Notes: generated by a model from the sequence alone, not told the origin. Counted from the first letter of the stretch, positions 53,754-61,857 are shown. The stretch: 64,000 bases of DNA from Bacteroidota bacterium (GCA_023395395.1 JAEWZH010000005.1:1-64000), one strand, 5' to 3'. Numbers and translations: made by a program.

Positions 53754-54680
53754 TCAAGATTCCTTCCTGATTACTCTTCCCCTAAGCCTGTCTCTCCTAG
53801 GCTTTTCAAACCTCTCTCTCTTACGCTTGATCAACCTCATGCCGTAACCCGTACCACCGGAGCCTGAAGAAGAGCCGGAGGAAGTTTTTGAACTGATTAG
53901 CCCCATGCCGTAACCTGTACCACTAGAACCTGAAGAAGAGTCGGGCAAAGCGTTTGGATCGATGACACGTACCTCGCACATCCCTTGAGCGTCATCAGTC
54001 TTAGCAAAGATATATGCGATACCGGCAGCAATCCCCCTGACTCTGCCATTTCGATCCACCTTGGCGATATCGGGGTCACTCGAAGACCAAGTGATAGATT
54101 CTTTGGCTACATCACCGCCAGCCAGATACAAATCTACCCGACTTCCGAGCTTGAGTTCGGTCTTTTCGTGCCTAAGCAGGAGGGTCGCGGTAGGTGGTTG
54201 TACCTCTCGTTTCTCCTCTAGGGCAATGGTCTCATCCAAGAAATACAATAGTCGGGACAATCCTACAGGCATGTGGTCTTGAGATGCGTGTAGTTTGACG
54301 CTCAAATGGTGCGTCTGAGGGTTGTAGGAGTCCTCGCTAAGTTTTTTGGATCCTCTATCCACAAAAGTACACTCGAGGTGAGACTCATTACAGAAGTCTA
54401 CCCTGGCGTCAAACGCAATATCGAGAGTATCGACCGAAAAAGAGGGTATAGGGACCAATGCCATCAGTGGAATCGATAGCTCCAGTATCTGATTGTCCTT
54501 TTGATACCTGAAAGACACCACCACAGCTTTTTTCCGACCTATTTCGTCGGTAGTGAATGCGACTGCGTCTAGATAGCGCTGAGCCGACTGAGCTGCATCA
54601 GCTTGAGCCTGAATACACGCCCTCACCGGTTCGCCCAACATCTGCTCAAAAGGGATATTTCTCAGTGGGTTATCACTCAT
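53754..54680 (-). CDS. DUF2589 protein with Big_2-like domain and basic GTGYGM-repeat tail
   Basis: A 308-aa protein with no signal peptide. The DUF2589 scaffold covers ~8-155: amphipathic helix (IPFEQMLGEPVRACIQAQAD), core strands (LSIPLMALVPIPSFSVDTLD with IAFDARV) and the closing motif (LHASQDHMPVGLSRLLYFLD). Residues ~165-241 form a bacterial Ig-like (Big_2) domain (ITWSSSDPDIAKVDRNGRVR, then GIAAGIAYIFA). The tail contains two copies of a Ser/Gly stretch ending GTGYGM, encoded by a 66-bp direct duplication (53838 and 53904), then a strongly basic end (KRKRERFEKPRRDRLRGRV). Function unknown. Confidence 0.75.
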   Translation of the reverse strand: MSDNPLRNIPFEQMLGEPVRACIQAQADAAQSAQRYLDAVAFTTDEIGRKKAVVVSFRYQKDNQILELSIPLMALVPIPSFSVDTLDIAFDARVDFCNESHLECTFVDRGSKKLSEDSYNPQTHHLSVKLHASQDHMPVGLSRLLYFLDETIALEEKREVQPPTATLLLRHEKTELKLGSRVDLYLAGGDVAKESITWSSSDPDIAKVDRNGRVRGIAAGIAYIFAKTDDAQGMCEVRVIDPNALPDSSSGSSGTGYGMGLISSKTSSGSSSGSGGTGYGMRLIKRKRERFEKPRRDRLRGRVIRKES

Positions 54681-54682
54681 GG

Positions 54683-55819
54683 CTACGATCTCTTTATAAT
54701 TTTTACATTGGAGGCTTTGTCAAGCTCAAAATTGATCTGCAGTCTGTCAAATCGGTTGGGGACAATCAACTGTTTGATCCTGCTCCCCTTGACGACAAGC
54801 GTCTTCAGTTGAGCGCAAAATGAGATATCCACCACCTCATGGTCGCAACCCAAGATTTCGAGACGGACGAGCTCTCGGGCAGAGGTCAGAGAAACGACAG
54901 GGATCATCCCTTCTCCAAAATTGGCCAATACCAGACTACGCACCTGCTCCAACCACGAAAAATCCGTGGCGGGGATATGCTGGTTGGGCTTCAGAGGCTC
55001 CTCGATACCACGCAGCTCCAGCAGATGGATATCTGCAAGACGACTCATGGGGAAAGACTGCACTTGAGTCAGGTTGATCTGAGTGCTCCTAAAGGCGAGG
55101 AGGGAATGAAAGGCATCCAGGTCATCGATACTGAAAAACGGATAGATGTCATACGGGATATCCAAGGCTTTTATCTTTTCGATATCCTCTCGCCTCAGTT
55201 CCGTACGACCTTTAATCGGCAATTTAATTCCCTTGGTCTCCTTTTTATCAAAGAATCCCAGTGGCAGTGGGTTGGGAATTACCTTGGCGGCACCACCTGC
55301 CAGCGCGGCAGCTATACCTCTATCACGGAGGGTCAGGTATGCACTTTCGGCATTGATCGACTGCTCCATAAAGCCTAAAACCTTGCTCAATCCCGACGGC
55401 ATCTGGTCTTGGGTGGCTCTGACAGCAATATCGAGAGTGCTCGTGTACTCCATCTTTTGGGCAGAGTTGGGATCCATAGCATAGGTCGCATAGAATGCTC
55501 TTTGGTTACCAGATGATTCCTTGAGCGATTGTCTGGTCTCTGTCAGTTGGGCACGGAAAGTAATGTCCAACGTGTCTATCGAAAAATAGGGGACAGGCAC
55601 AATCGTAAGCAGAGGGACACTCAGCCTCGATACCCTCCCTCCATTAAGGAACGAAAAGGATACCATGACGGCATCTTCTCCGCCATTAAGTCCAACCTCC
55701 TTGATGTATCTCCAAGTACTCATAGAGGCTTGCTCTTGGGCCTTGATACATGCCTTGAGAGGGCCTCCGATTAAGTGCTCAAAAGGAATCCCTTTTAGTT
55801 GTTTGTTTTCGTCGCTCAT
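54683..55819 (-). CDS. DUF2589 protein fused to leucine-rich-like C-terminal domain
   Basis: A 378-aa protein; cytoplasmic by sequence. Residues 10-155 are the DUF2589 scaffold: IPFEHLIGGPLKACIKAQEQ, LSVPLLTIVPVPYFSIDTLD followed by ITFRA, and VRATQDQMPSGLSKVLGFME. After a linker with a Pro/Gly patch (NPLPLGFFDKK) the region ~205-370 has irregular leucine-rich-like strands: LADIHLLELRGIEEP, WLEQVRSLVLANFGEG, ARELVRLEILGCDHEVV, CAQLKTLVVKGSRIKQLIVP. The fusion suggests the C-terminal part recognises a ligand while the scaffold assembles. It is 2 bp upstream of the next gene. Confidence 0.72.
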   Translation of the reverse strand: MSDENKQLKGIPFEHLIGGPLKACIKAQEQASMSTWRYIKEVGLNGGEDAVMVSFSFLNGGRVSRLSVPLLTIVPVPYFSIDTLDITFRAQLTETRQSLKESSGNQRAFYATYAMDPNSAQKMEYTSTLDIAVRATQDQMPSGLSKVLGFMEQSINAESAYLTLRDRGIAAALAGGAAKVIPNPLPLGFFDKKETKGIKLPIKGRTELRREDIEKIKALDIPYDIYPFFSIDDLDAFHSLLAFRSTQINLTQVQSFPMSRLADIHLLELRGIEEPLKPNQHIPATDFSWLEQVRSLVLANFGEGMIPVVSLTSARELVRLEILGCDHEVVDISFCAQLKTLVVKGSRIKQLIVPNRFDRLQINFELDKASNVKIIKRS

Positions 55820-55868
55820 GCCCTTATTGTATCGTTACAGAGCTCTATGCTCGTTGAAAAACTACTTC

Positions 55869-56090
55869 TTAACGCTTAAATGTGCTTGCCTCCTCGACCC
55901 GTTGCTTAGCAAGCTCGACATCCTTGAGGATATCCAACGCCTTCTTGGACTCTTGCTGGTTGATTTCCAATCTCAACTTGCAATGCTTACACTCGATATA
56001 GCGTGCTGAGATAAGCTCACCGATGGTCGTCTCGATGAAGTGGTTGCACTTGGGGCAGTTGAGACCCGGTTTTCTTTGTTCTTTATTCAT
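55869..56090 (-). CDS. Small zinc-ribbon protein
   Basis: A 73-aa protein with four cysteines in two CxxC pairs (C12-P-K-C15 and C34-K-H-C37), which would bind one zinc ion. The C-terminal half is a predicted charged helix (SKKALDILKDVELAKQRVEE). It lies between two members of the DUF2589 cluster, 20 bp after the upstream gene. Likely a partner or regulator, possibly binding nucleic acid or another protein; nothing more can be said. Confidence 0.7.
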   Translation of the reverse strand: MNKEQRKPGLNCPKCNHFIETTIGELISARYIECKHCKLRLEINQQESKKALDILKDVELAKQRVEEASTFKR

Positions 56091-56110
56091 GTTATCAGAC
56101 TGTGGCTTGA

Positions 56111-57052
56111 TTAGTATTCTTCGGATAGTTTCACATTATTGCCCAGTGTCCCAAGGATATCGATAATACCATTAGGGATGGGCGTTTGATTGAGCTTGAC
56201 CTTAAAGGAAAAATTGGTCACTTGGTTTTCCTGTGTCTTGTGGAGGACTACCCGAGTATTTTCCTCGTTGCCACTCAGCTTATCCACAGGCATCCGGAGA
56301 CTAAATATCGGAGCGATATGCTTGTGGGCATAGTAGCGGCGTTCTCCGCCCAGCTCACGATTGATCTCTATTTTGGAGCTCGAATCTTTATTTTTGCGAT
56401 AGAGATGATTATTGTACCTAAATGTCCCATCAGGATAGAGTGTGAGAAACAACTGGTATCCCTGCTCAAATTGGGAAATATTTCGCGTAGGGAAAGAGTC
56501 TTCCCATAGTGTCACATAAGGTCGCCCCAAAGAGAGGAGTACATAGCTTTTCTTCTTCAGTGGCTTAGAGGGGTCGCTACTGAAATAGGTGGGTTCGTCC
56601 GATCCTCTTCCTCGATTTTTGATCTGGAAAATCAGTCTCTGAGGAGAGGTGACGGACTGATAGATTTTTATTTCGTCTACGATGTACTTCCTATTTAATT
56701 TATTATCATAAACCAGAGTCAGCGTCTTCGCCTCAGTCGCCTCGGCTAACACTGGTTCGTAACCGACGGAGTTTTCCTCCTTACTTTGGTTTATTTCGAG
56801 TTCACAGCTGCACGAAAACTCGGCCTCTTCGACACGAAGCAAAGAAAGAGGGATTAGTGTGATGACCGGTATCTGAAGCCTGACACGACGTCCTTGGTCA
56901 TCATTAAACCCGAAAGAGATAGGGGGCATATCGCGCAACTCTTGCAGTATGCGCAGATACTCCCGCATCGCCATTTGGTCTGCTTTAATCGTGGAGATAT
57001 GAGCCTCTCTGATTAAGTCTACTAATCCTATTTTCTGTACAAGTTCGCCCAT
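56111..57052 (-). CDS. Divergent DUF2589-like protein without C-terminal module
   Basis: A 313-aa cytoplasmic protein. The N-terminal helix (LVDLIREAHISTIKADQMAM), the core strands (VRLQIPVITLIPLSLLRVEE with AEFSCSCEL) and, at the very end, FKVKLNQTPIPNGIIDILGT line up with the three landmarks of its DUF2589 neighbours; between them is a long insert of ~170 residues of beta-rich sequence. It stops right after the third landmark, so it carries no extra domain. Relationship is inferred by eye and should be tested with a profile or structure comparison. Confidence 0.55.
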   Translation of the reverse strand: MGELVQKIGLVDLIREAHISTIKADQMAMREYLRILQELRDMPPISFGFNDDQGRRVRLQIPVITLIPLSLLRVEEAEFSCSCELEINQSKEENSVGYEPVLAEATEAKTLTLVYDNKLNRKYIVDEIKIYQSVTSPQRLIFQIKNRGRGSDEPTYFSSDPSKPLKKKSYVLLSLGRPYVTLWEDSFPTRNISQFEQGYQLFLTLYPDGTFRYNNHLYRKNKDSSSKIEINRELGGERRYYAHKHIAPIFSLRMPVDKLSGNEENTRVVLHKTQENQVTNFSFKVKLNQTPIPNGIIDILGTLGNNVKLSEEY

Positions 57053-57098
57053 AAAAAACTATCTTCATTATACGCCCAAAATCACAGAGTATACCGTA

Positions 57099-57872
57099 TC
57101 ACCGAGCGACACTCGCTTCCTGGCTTTGGCGAGAGACAATCGTAAGAGAAAGCGATTGAATCGTCTCCCCCGGATATTCCTTCAGCCGTTCCGCCTCTGT
57201 CTCTATATGGAGCGAACGATTTGTCCGGCACTGATACAAGTGAGCATCCTCCTCCTCTTGGATGATTTTCTTGATCTCCTTGCTCACATCGTTGTCCAGT
57301 ATCTGTCTCGTCTTCTCCAATAGGTCTTGACCTCCCGGCAATGCAAATAGCCCCTCTATATCGCTATGGGAAAACAGGTATTGCTCCCCTACGGCAAGCA
57401 CTTGGTCTGCGATAGGCTCCACCTCCAATCGATGCTCTCGATTGTAAAGGGTCTTAATGTTGTTGAGGAGTGCGGTACGTATATGGTGTGACAAGTAGTC
57501 AATGAGCCTTTGATGGTCGCCCAAGTCGCTGATGTACGAAAAACCCTTGTCCTCATAAGGGAGCCCGGATTGTTGTACCTGAGTGACAAACTTACGAATC
57601 ATCAGCTTTGCCAACTGTTCGGAGAGGTTTCCCAGAAGACGGTCATTTTCAGCTTTGTTCAGCACCTGGACTTCCGTGACCTTTTCACCCTCCAAGATAG
57701 CAAACTTGAGATGGACTGTCAATTCACCTACCCCAACAGCAGGAGAGATGGCAGAGGCTTCTACATTACTCAGACTCGAATGGGTCAAGTCTCGAGCATA
57801 AGCATTGACCTCGTGCTGTGCTTGTACCACATCCCTTAAAATCGATGATATTACTTCTTTGATGGTCGTCAT
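57099..57872 (-). CDS. Unrecognised cluster protein
   Basis: A 257-aa protein that I do not recognise. The N-terminal ~25 residues form a helix (IKEVISSILRDVVQAQHEVN) comparable in position to the DUF2589 N-terminal helix, followed by a beta strand region (VGVGELTVHLKFAILEGEKV). The remainder is helical with many charged residues (LLEKTRQILDNDVSKEIKKI). No signal peptide, membrane segment or catalytic motif is seen. It lies between DUF2589 genes with gaps of 24 and 46 bp, so it is co-transcribed with them. Confidence 0.6.
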   Translation of the reverse strand: MTTIKEVISSILRDVVQAQHEVNAYARDLTHSSLSNVEASAISPAVGVGELTVHLKFAILEGEKVTEVQVLNKAENDRLLGNLSEQLAKLMIRKFVTQVQQSGLPYEDKGFSYISDLGDHQRLIDYLSHHIRTALLNNIKTLYNREHRLEVEPIADQVLAVGEQYLFSHSDIEGLFALPGGQDLLEKTRQILDNDVSKEIKKIIQEEEDAHLYQCRTNRSLHIETEAERLKEYPGETIQSLSLTIVSRQSQEASVAR

Positions 57873-57896
57873 AAGTATAAATATGGAGTGAAATCA

Positions 57897-58922
57897 CTAC
57901 GCCCCTGCGACGGTGATTGTCTGTTCTTTTTCACCTGCTTGGATCTTATAAGTCCCTGCTTTCCCAAACTTCAAGATAGCCAAGCCCTCTTCGACCCTTT
58001 TCTCTACGCCGTCAGTCGGACTGTAATAAATCTTATGAGGATCGAGGATGCCAATCTCATTGAGGTATTCGACTGCGATACTCGCATTGACCACAAAATC
58101 GCTGCCCAGCACCCGCAATGCTCCCGTAGGATCGATCACCGAAACGGAGTTGTTGAGCGTCTCCAAGATCTTGGCCAAGCCTCCCGGCATATCTGCCGGT
58201 CCGGCTTGTATCTTAAAGTCGACCGTCGTCTCTATGCTGTACCTAGATTCTTGTGTCGCTTTAGAGTCTTTCTTATTGGAGTATTCAGCTTGAGATTCAG
58301 AATCCTTAGCCTCCTTGGACTTCTTATAATCCTGGTAGGCATCCCAAAGCTTACCACCATACTCAGCGACTTTCTTCCACACCGAAGTCTCCTCCTCTTT
58401 TTTCTCTTTGGGCTTCTCGTCGTCTCCGCTCTCGCCTTTGGAACCGCCCTTCCCTTCTTGGGAAGCATTATTCTTTGCGCCGTCTTCTTTGTTTTCTTCT
58501 TTCTTTGGCTGCTTCGTGGGCTCCGAGGCAGGAAGACCTACCCTTGGCTGAGAAGAGGCCTTGAGCGATGCTTTGAAGGAGATGTCAATCGAATTTATCT
58601 GAAAAAACGTAATGGGGACCAAGGTTATCAGTGGCACCATAATCTTTTGGCGCTTACCATCCTTGACAAATTCAAAGCCTATGGAGACGGCTACCTTATT
58701 GTCTTTCCCATCGGAAAGGATACCCAGCTCCTGGAGGGCAGTGATTGTCGTTTGGTGGCTTTCGTTTTGGGCGGCTACACATGCCCTCAGCGGAGCACTG
58801 ATGAGGTGCGTAAAAGGGATGTCGCTCAAGCCACTCATCACAGCCCTATTCATCGCGACAAAATGGTCGTTATCCGAGGCGCTATCCTTATCCTTCTTGC
58901 TTTCAGTATCTTTGTCTGCCAT
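57897..58922 (-). CDS. DUF2589 protein with charged low-complexity insert
   Basis: A 341-aa protein. Scaffold landmarks: helix LSDIPFTHLISAPLRACVAA (~32-51), core strands IMVPLITLVPITFFQINSID (~94-113) with ISFKASLKA, and the closing segment from KKDSKATQESRYSIET to MPGGLAKILETLNNS (~217-259). Between core and closing segment is a ~90-residue Lys/Glu/Gly/Ser-rich insert (EENKEDGAKNNASQEGKG), replacing a shorter insert in its relatives. The C-terminal ~80 residues form a small Ig-like domain (GILDPHKIYYSPTDGVEKRV; KAGTYKIQAGEKEQTITVAG). Function unknown; probably structural. Confidence 0.75.
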   Translation of the reverse strand: MADKDTESKKDKDSASDNDHFVAMNRAVMSGLSDIPFTHLISAPLRACVAAQNESHQTTITALQELGILSDGKDNKVAVSIGFEFVKDGKRQKIMVPLITLVPITFFQINSIDISFKASLKASSQPRVGLPASEPTKQPKKEENKEDGAKNNASQEGKGGSKGESGDDEKPKEKKEEETSVWKKVAEYGGKLWDAYQDYKKSKEAKDSESQAEYSNKKDSKATQESRYSIETTVDFKIQAGPADMPGGLAKILETLNNSVSVIDPTGALRVLGSDFVVNASIAVEYLNEIGILDPHKIYYSPTDGVEKRVEEGLAILKFGKAGTYKIQAGEKEQTITVAGA

Positions 58923-58950
58923 AGCTAAAGTTTCATTAGAGATTTAAGAT

Positions 58951-59802
58951 TTACGGAGTGACGACGATAAATGCCTCGCATTCACCGCCCTTTACGTAGT
59001 AGTTCCCTTCATCCTCAAAAGTAGCAATCACGCTCTCACCATTTCCGGACAGTGTCAGTGGACCGTCCTTTTCAATGCCCTTCCAATTGTCTGTTTTATC
59101 TGCTTCACGCCACATCACTTCTTGGGGCGAAAAGACTCCAAATTTGTCTCTGAATGTGATGACTACAGGACGATTGACCGAAGTCATATTTTCAGTGACC
59201 GAGAGCTCTCCTTTGGCATTGACCGTATCTACTGCGCCATTGAGTATCTCAAGGACCTTTGCCATGCCGGCCGGCATGCTATCCTGCCCGGCTTTGACAT
59301 GGACATCCATGGTGTACTCTACGCTGTACTTTGAATCTTGTGTCGCTTTTGAGTCTTTTTTGCTCGAAAAGTTGGCGTGCATCTCTGCCGATGCTTTCAC
59401 AAATAACCCTCTATACGAAGCACTCGCCTTGACCCCGACATCCGTCGCAGTAGACTTGGAGTACTCCTTAGAGTTGGAGGCAGATGCAGAGATCTGTGCC
59501 TTGAAGTTGATCTCTATATCGTTGATGGCGATATAAGGGATTGGGACAATCGTCAAGAGTGGGACAATGAGCATCATCTTGCGTCCCCCTTGCACGTACT
59601 CAAATAGGACATTGATAGCCTTCGTATTCCCTTCGCTATCCGTCTGCAATCCTACCTGCTGTATAAACTCCCATGTGGTCTGTGCAGCTTGAGCTTGGGC
59701 ATCGATACAGGCCTTGAGTGGCCCTCCGATAATCGAACCAAAAGGAATCGCCTGAAGCGCCGAAGTCGCCACCAAGGAGGGGGTAGTGTCTATATTTGCC
59801 AT
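58951..59802 (-). CDS. DUF2589 protein with Ig-like C-terminal domain
   Basis: A 283-aa protein and the cleanest member: helix LQAIPFGSIIGGPLKACIDA (~16-35), helix AAQTTWEFIQQVGL, core strands MLIVPLLTIVPIPYIAINDI (~77-96) with EINFKAQISA, an insert of ~45 Ser/Ala-rich residues, and the motif KKDSKATQDSKYSVEYTMDV with DSMPAGMAKVLEILNGAVD (~148-192). The C-terminal ~85 residues look Ig-like (PQEVMWREADKTDNWKGI; GNYYVKGGECEAFIVVTP). It has no signal peptide. It shares the N-terminal IPFxxIIGGPL motif and the DSMPAGMAK motif almost exactly with the next gene upstream. Confidence 0.8.
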   Translation of the reverse strand: MANIDTTPSLVATSALQAIPFGSIIGGPLKACIDAQAQAAQTTWEFIQQVGLQTDSEGNTKAINVLFEYVQGGRKMMLIVPLLTIVPIPYIAINDIEINFKAQISASASNSKEYSKSTATDVGVKASASYRGLFVKASAEMHANFSSKKDSKATQDSKYSVEYTMDVHVKAGQDSMPAGMAKVLEILNGAVDTVNAKGELSVTENMTSVNRPVVITFRDKFGVFSPQEVMWREADKTDNWKGIEKDGPLTLSGNGESVIATFEDEGNYYVKGGECEAFIVVTP

Positions 59803-59908
59803 AATGGATACATATCAAGATAAATTTATTATACCTCCGAGAGTACCAGATGCCCATAGGCTTGTCGCCTGTAGGAGTCTGACACGAGTAATCCCTGAAA
59901 GCACTACT

Positions 59909-60967
59909 TTATTTGCCGTCTGGCTTGACTTTTATTACTTTTATCTCCTCTGTCAGTGTCCCATCTTCATTCTCGAGCATGTAGGTACCATCGCCTAGGT
60001 CTAGCTTTACCCTCTCTTTATTTCGAGAGACGGTCTCTCCGTCCAATAGATTTGTCTTATTACTATCATTAGACTTAAAGAGCCTAAATGCCTTGGCATC
60101 GGTAGTTATGAGACCTTCAGGAGTCTTGTAAGCGACTTCAAAGGACGCTGTTTTCTGATCCCCTTCTATCACGAGGACACCGGCATTGATGAGGAATTCA
60201 CCATCAGGATCACAGACATCCATTGCATTACCGATGAGCTCCAATACCTTAGCCATACCAGCCGGCATGCTATCTTGGGAGGCATGCACAGCCACATCCA
60301 TTGTATACTCTACGCTATACTTGGAGTCACGGGTGCCGACAGAGTCTCGTTTGCTGGAGATAGACGCCTCCATAGAGTTGCGTGAGTAGTCGCTGGAGTA
60401 GCTGGAGGATTCACTTTTGTTCCTCTTTGTCCCAAAGAAGTTCCTGCTCTCATTTTTGTTTCTGCTATATGCCGAATTATAGCTCGACTCATACTCTTTA
60501 CTCGTGGAATCTGAGGTATCAGACGTATTGACCTCCTCTGAGGTGCTGGCTTGAGCCTTGATATTGGCCTTGAAGCTAATGTCTATCGTATTGATAGCAA
60601 TGTAAGGGATAGGGACGATACTAAGCATGGGCACATTGAGCCGCACGAGTTTACCTCCCTGGATAAATTGGAAACAGACATAGACGGCTTTTTTCTCAAA
60701 GACAGGAAACATGATGGCATTCCCGTTTTCGTCTTTGATCTCGTTGCCATAGCGATCGAGTCGGGGTGCCATCAAGACTTTACCATCAGCATCTCTCACG
60801 GGCACATCTTCCAAACCCACTTCTCGGATAAAATCAACGGTAGTCTGCGCCGCCAGCCTCTGAGCTTTCACGCACGCCTGCAGCGGGCCACCAATGATGT
60901 TTTCAAAAGGGATTGCCCTCAAAGCACTGGTTGCTAACAAGGAGGGTCTTGAGCTAATAATAGACAT
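59909..60967 (-). CDS. DUF2589 protein, first gene of the cluster
   Basis: A 352-aa protein with the shared N-terminus (LRAIPFENIIGGPLQACVKA), a ~40-residue insert after the first helices, core strands LNVPMLSIVPIPYIAINTID (~109-128) with ISFKANIKAQ, a Ser/Tyr/Asn-rich insert (~140-205: SKEYESSYNSAYSRNKNES), the KRDSVGTRDSKYSVEYTMDV segment and DSMPAGMAKVLELIGNAMD. The last ~100 residues are a beta-rich domain (LDLGDGTYMLENEDGTLTEE). It follows a good promoter with a ~210-nt leader. The Ser-rich insert is low-complexity and probably flexible. Function unknown. Confidence 0.78.
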   Translation of the reverse strand: MSIISSRPSLLATSALRAIPFENIIGGPLQACVKAQRLAAQTTVDFIREVGLEDVPVRDADGKVLMAPRLDRYGNEIKDENGNAIMFPVFEKKAVYVCFQFIQGGKLVRLNVPMLSIVPIPYIAINTIDISFKANIKAQASTSEEVNTSDTSDSTSKEYESSYNSAYSRNKNESRNFFGTKRNKSESSSYSSDYSRNSMEASISSKRDSVGTRDSKYSVEYTMDVAVHASQDSMPAGMAKVLELIGNAMDVCDPDGEFLINAGVLVIEGDQKTASFEVAYKTPEGLITTDAKAFRLFKSNDSNKTNLLDGETVSRNKERVKLDLGDGTYMLENEDGTLTEEIKVIKVKPDGK

Positions 60968-61185
60968 AGTTTCGAAATCTTAAAAAATGAATATTCTTGT
61001 TGACAACTCAATATCGTTCAGTACGCAATAGACCGGCAAGTGCACCACAATGTATGAAAGCCTCTACAAAGTACCCGGAACGTATCCGCCAGACCCAGCC
61101 AAGCTCCTACACTCCCTTCTTCACAGATTGTAGTTCATATTCTCATGAACCTATCCATGACATTGTAAATATACCCCCTACACTG

Positions 61186-61217
61186 CAAATGTAAAAATAA
61201 AGTCTGAATATAACAAA
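61186..61217 (-). promoter_or_regulatory. Predicted promoter of the DUF2589 cluster
   Basis: TTTG at 61217-61214, 20 bp spacer, TACATTTG at 61193-61186 on the minus strand, a full match to the Bacteroidetes consensus. Start near 61180, about 210 nt before the first DUF2589 gene. The leader (60968-61180) shows no clear structure. Confidence 0.7.
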
Positions 61218-61306
61218 CAATTTGTCAATAAAATTCTAATTAAGCACAAAAAGCGTGTAACCATCGTACTTCTCACTAAGGCTAATATAAACTTCTTACC
61301 CCACAC

Positions 61307-61404
61307 CTCTATAGAGACGCTTGGGCTCCTCTATAGAGGCGTTTGGTTCCCTATATAGAGACGTTCGGACTCCTCTATAGAGCGGATCCCTTTGCTCTAT
61401 AGAG
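61307..61404. repeat. 22-bp-period palindrome array, locus D (5 units)
   Basis: CTCTATAGAG (third unit CTATATAGAG) starts at 61307, 61329, 61351, 61373 and 61395: an exact 22-bp period. Spacers of 12 nt differ but two end in CTC, and one shares CCCTTTG with a spacer of locus A. It lies 90 bp upstream of the DUF2589 promoter and about 75 bp from the divergent plus-strand promoter. Confidence 0.92.
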
Positions 61405-61476
61405 CCCTTTCAGCACCACAGGCGAGAGAATAAATTACTGAACAACAATAAAATAACAATATAAGATAATAAGTAC

Positions 61477-61507
61477 TTGCATATAATATTATTTTACACT
61501 ACCTTTG
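61477..61507 (+). promoter_or_regulatory. Predicted promoter of the DUF4248-DnaC-like unit
   Basis: TTG (61477-61479, in ACTTGC) and TACCTTTG (61500-61507) with a 20-bp spacer. Start near 61515, about 37 nt before the first ATG. Confidence 0.6.
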
Positions 61508-61551
61508 CACTGGAAAGATTTTCACAAAAAGTTATAATTTATTGATATTCA

Positions 61552-61857
61552 ATGACTATGAAACAGACAAAAACTTTTGAAGGCACCTCTCTAAAGGGGT
61601 TGGGTGACCCTACTCGAGACAACCTGCCGGAGATTCCCAAGGCACTCCAACGGAATCAAGGTGTCCTCTACACGGCGACCCTCTACTTCCCCGATATTTC
61701 GCCCAAGAGTGCCAGCCGTGCTTTTCGCAAAGAGATTGCCGGATATCCTGCACTAGAGGAAGCTCTGCTGGCCACCAATTGGCACCCTCGCAAGCGTTTC
61801 CTCACCCCTCTGCAGCAGCAGATCATCGTCCACTACCTAGGTGCACCACTGCTATGA
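61552..61857 (+). CDS. DUF4248 protein
   Basis: A 101-aa protein (a start two codons later, MKQTKTFEG, is possible). The central YTATLYFPDISPKSASRAFR and the C-terminal NWHPRKRFLTPLQQQIIVHY with LGAP are the pattern of DUF4248, a small Bacteroidetes family that resembles a DNA-binding helix-turn-helix-like module. Members often sit beside replication or primosome genes, as here. The stop overlaps the next start (ATGA). Confidence 0.75.
   Translation: MTMKQTKTFEGTSLKGLGDPTRDNLPEIPKALQRNQGVLYTATLYFPDISPKSASRAFRKEIAGYPALEEALLATNWHPRKRFLTPLQQQIIVHYLGAPLL

Noticed and set aside
57888..58928. Long open frame on the plus strand (346 codons)
   Set aside because: It lies opposite a DUF2589 gene that has clear family motifs and fits the operon; the plus-strand product has only composition-driven hydrophobic runs.
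25086..61404. CTCTATAGAG arrays as CRISPR arrays
   Set aside because: Repeats of 10 bp with 12-nt spacers are too short, spacers are partly shared, and no cas gene is in the window.
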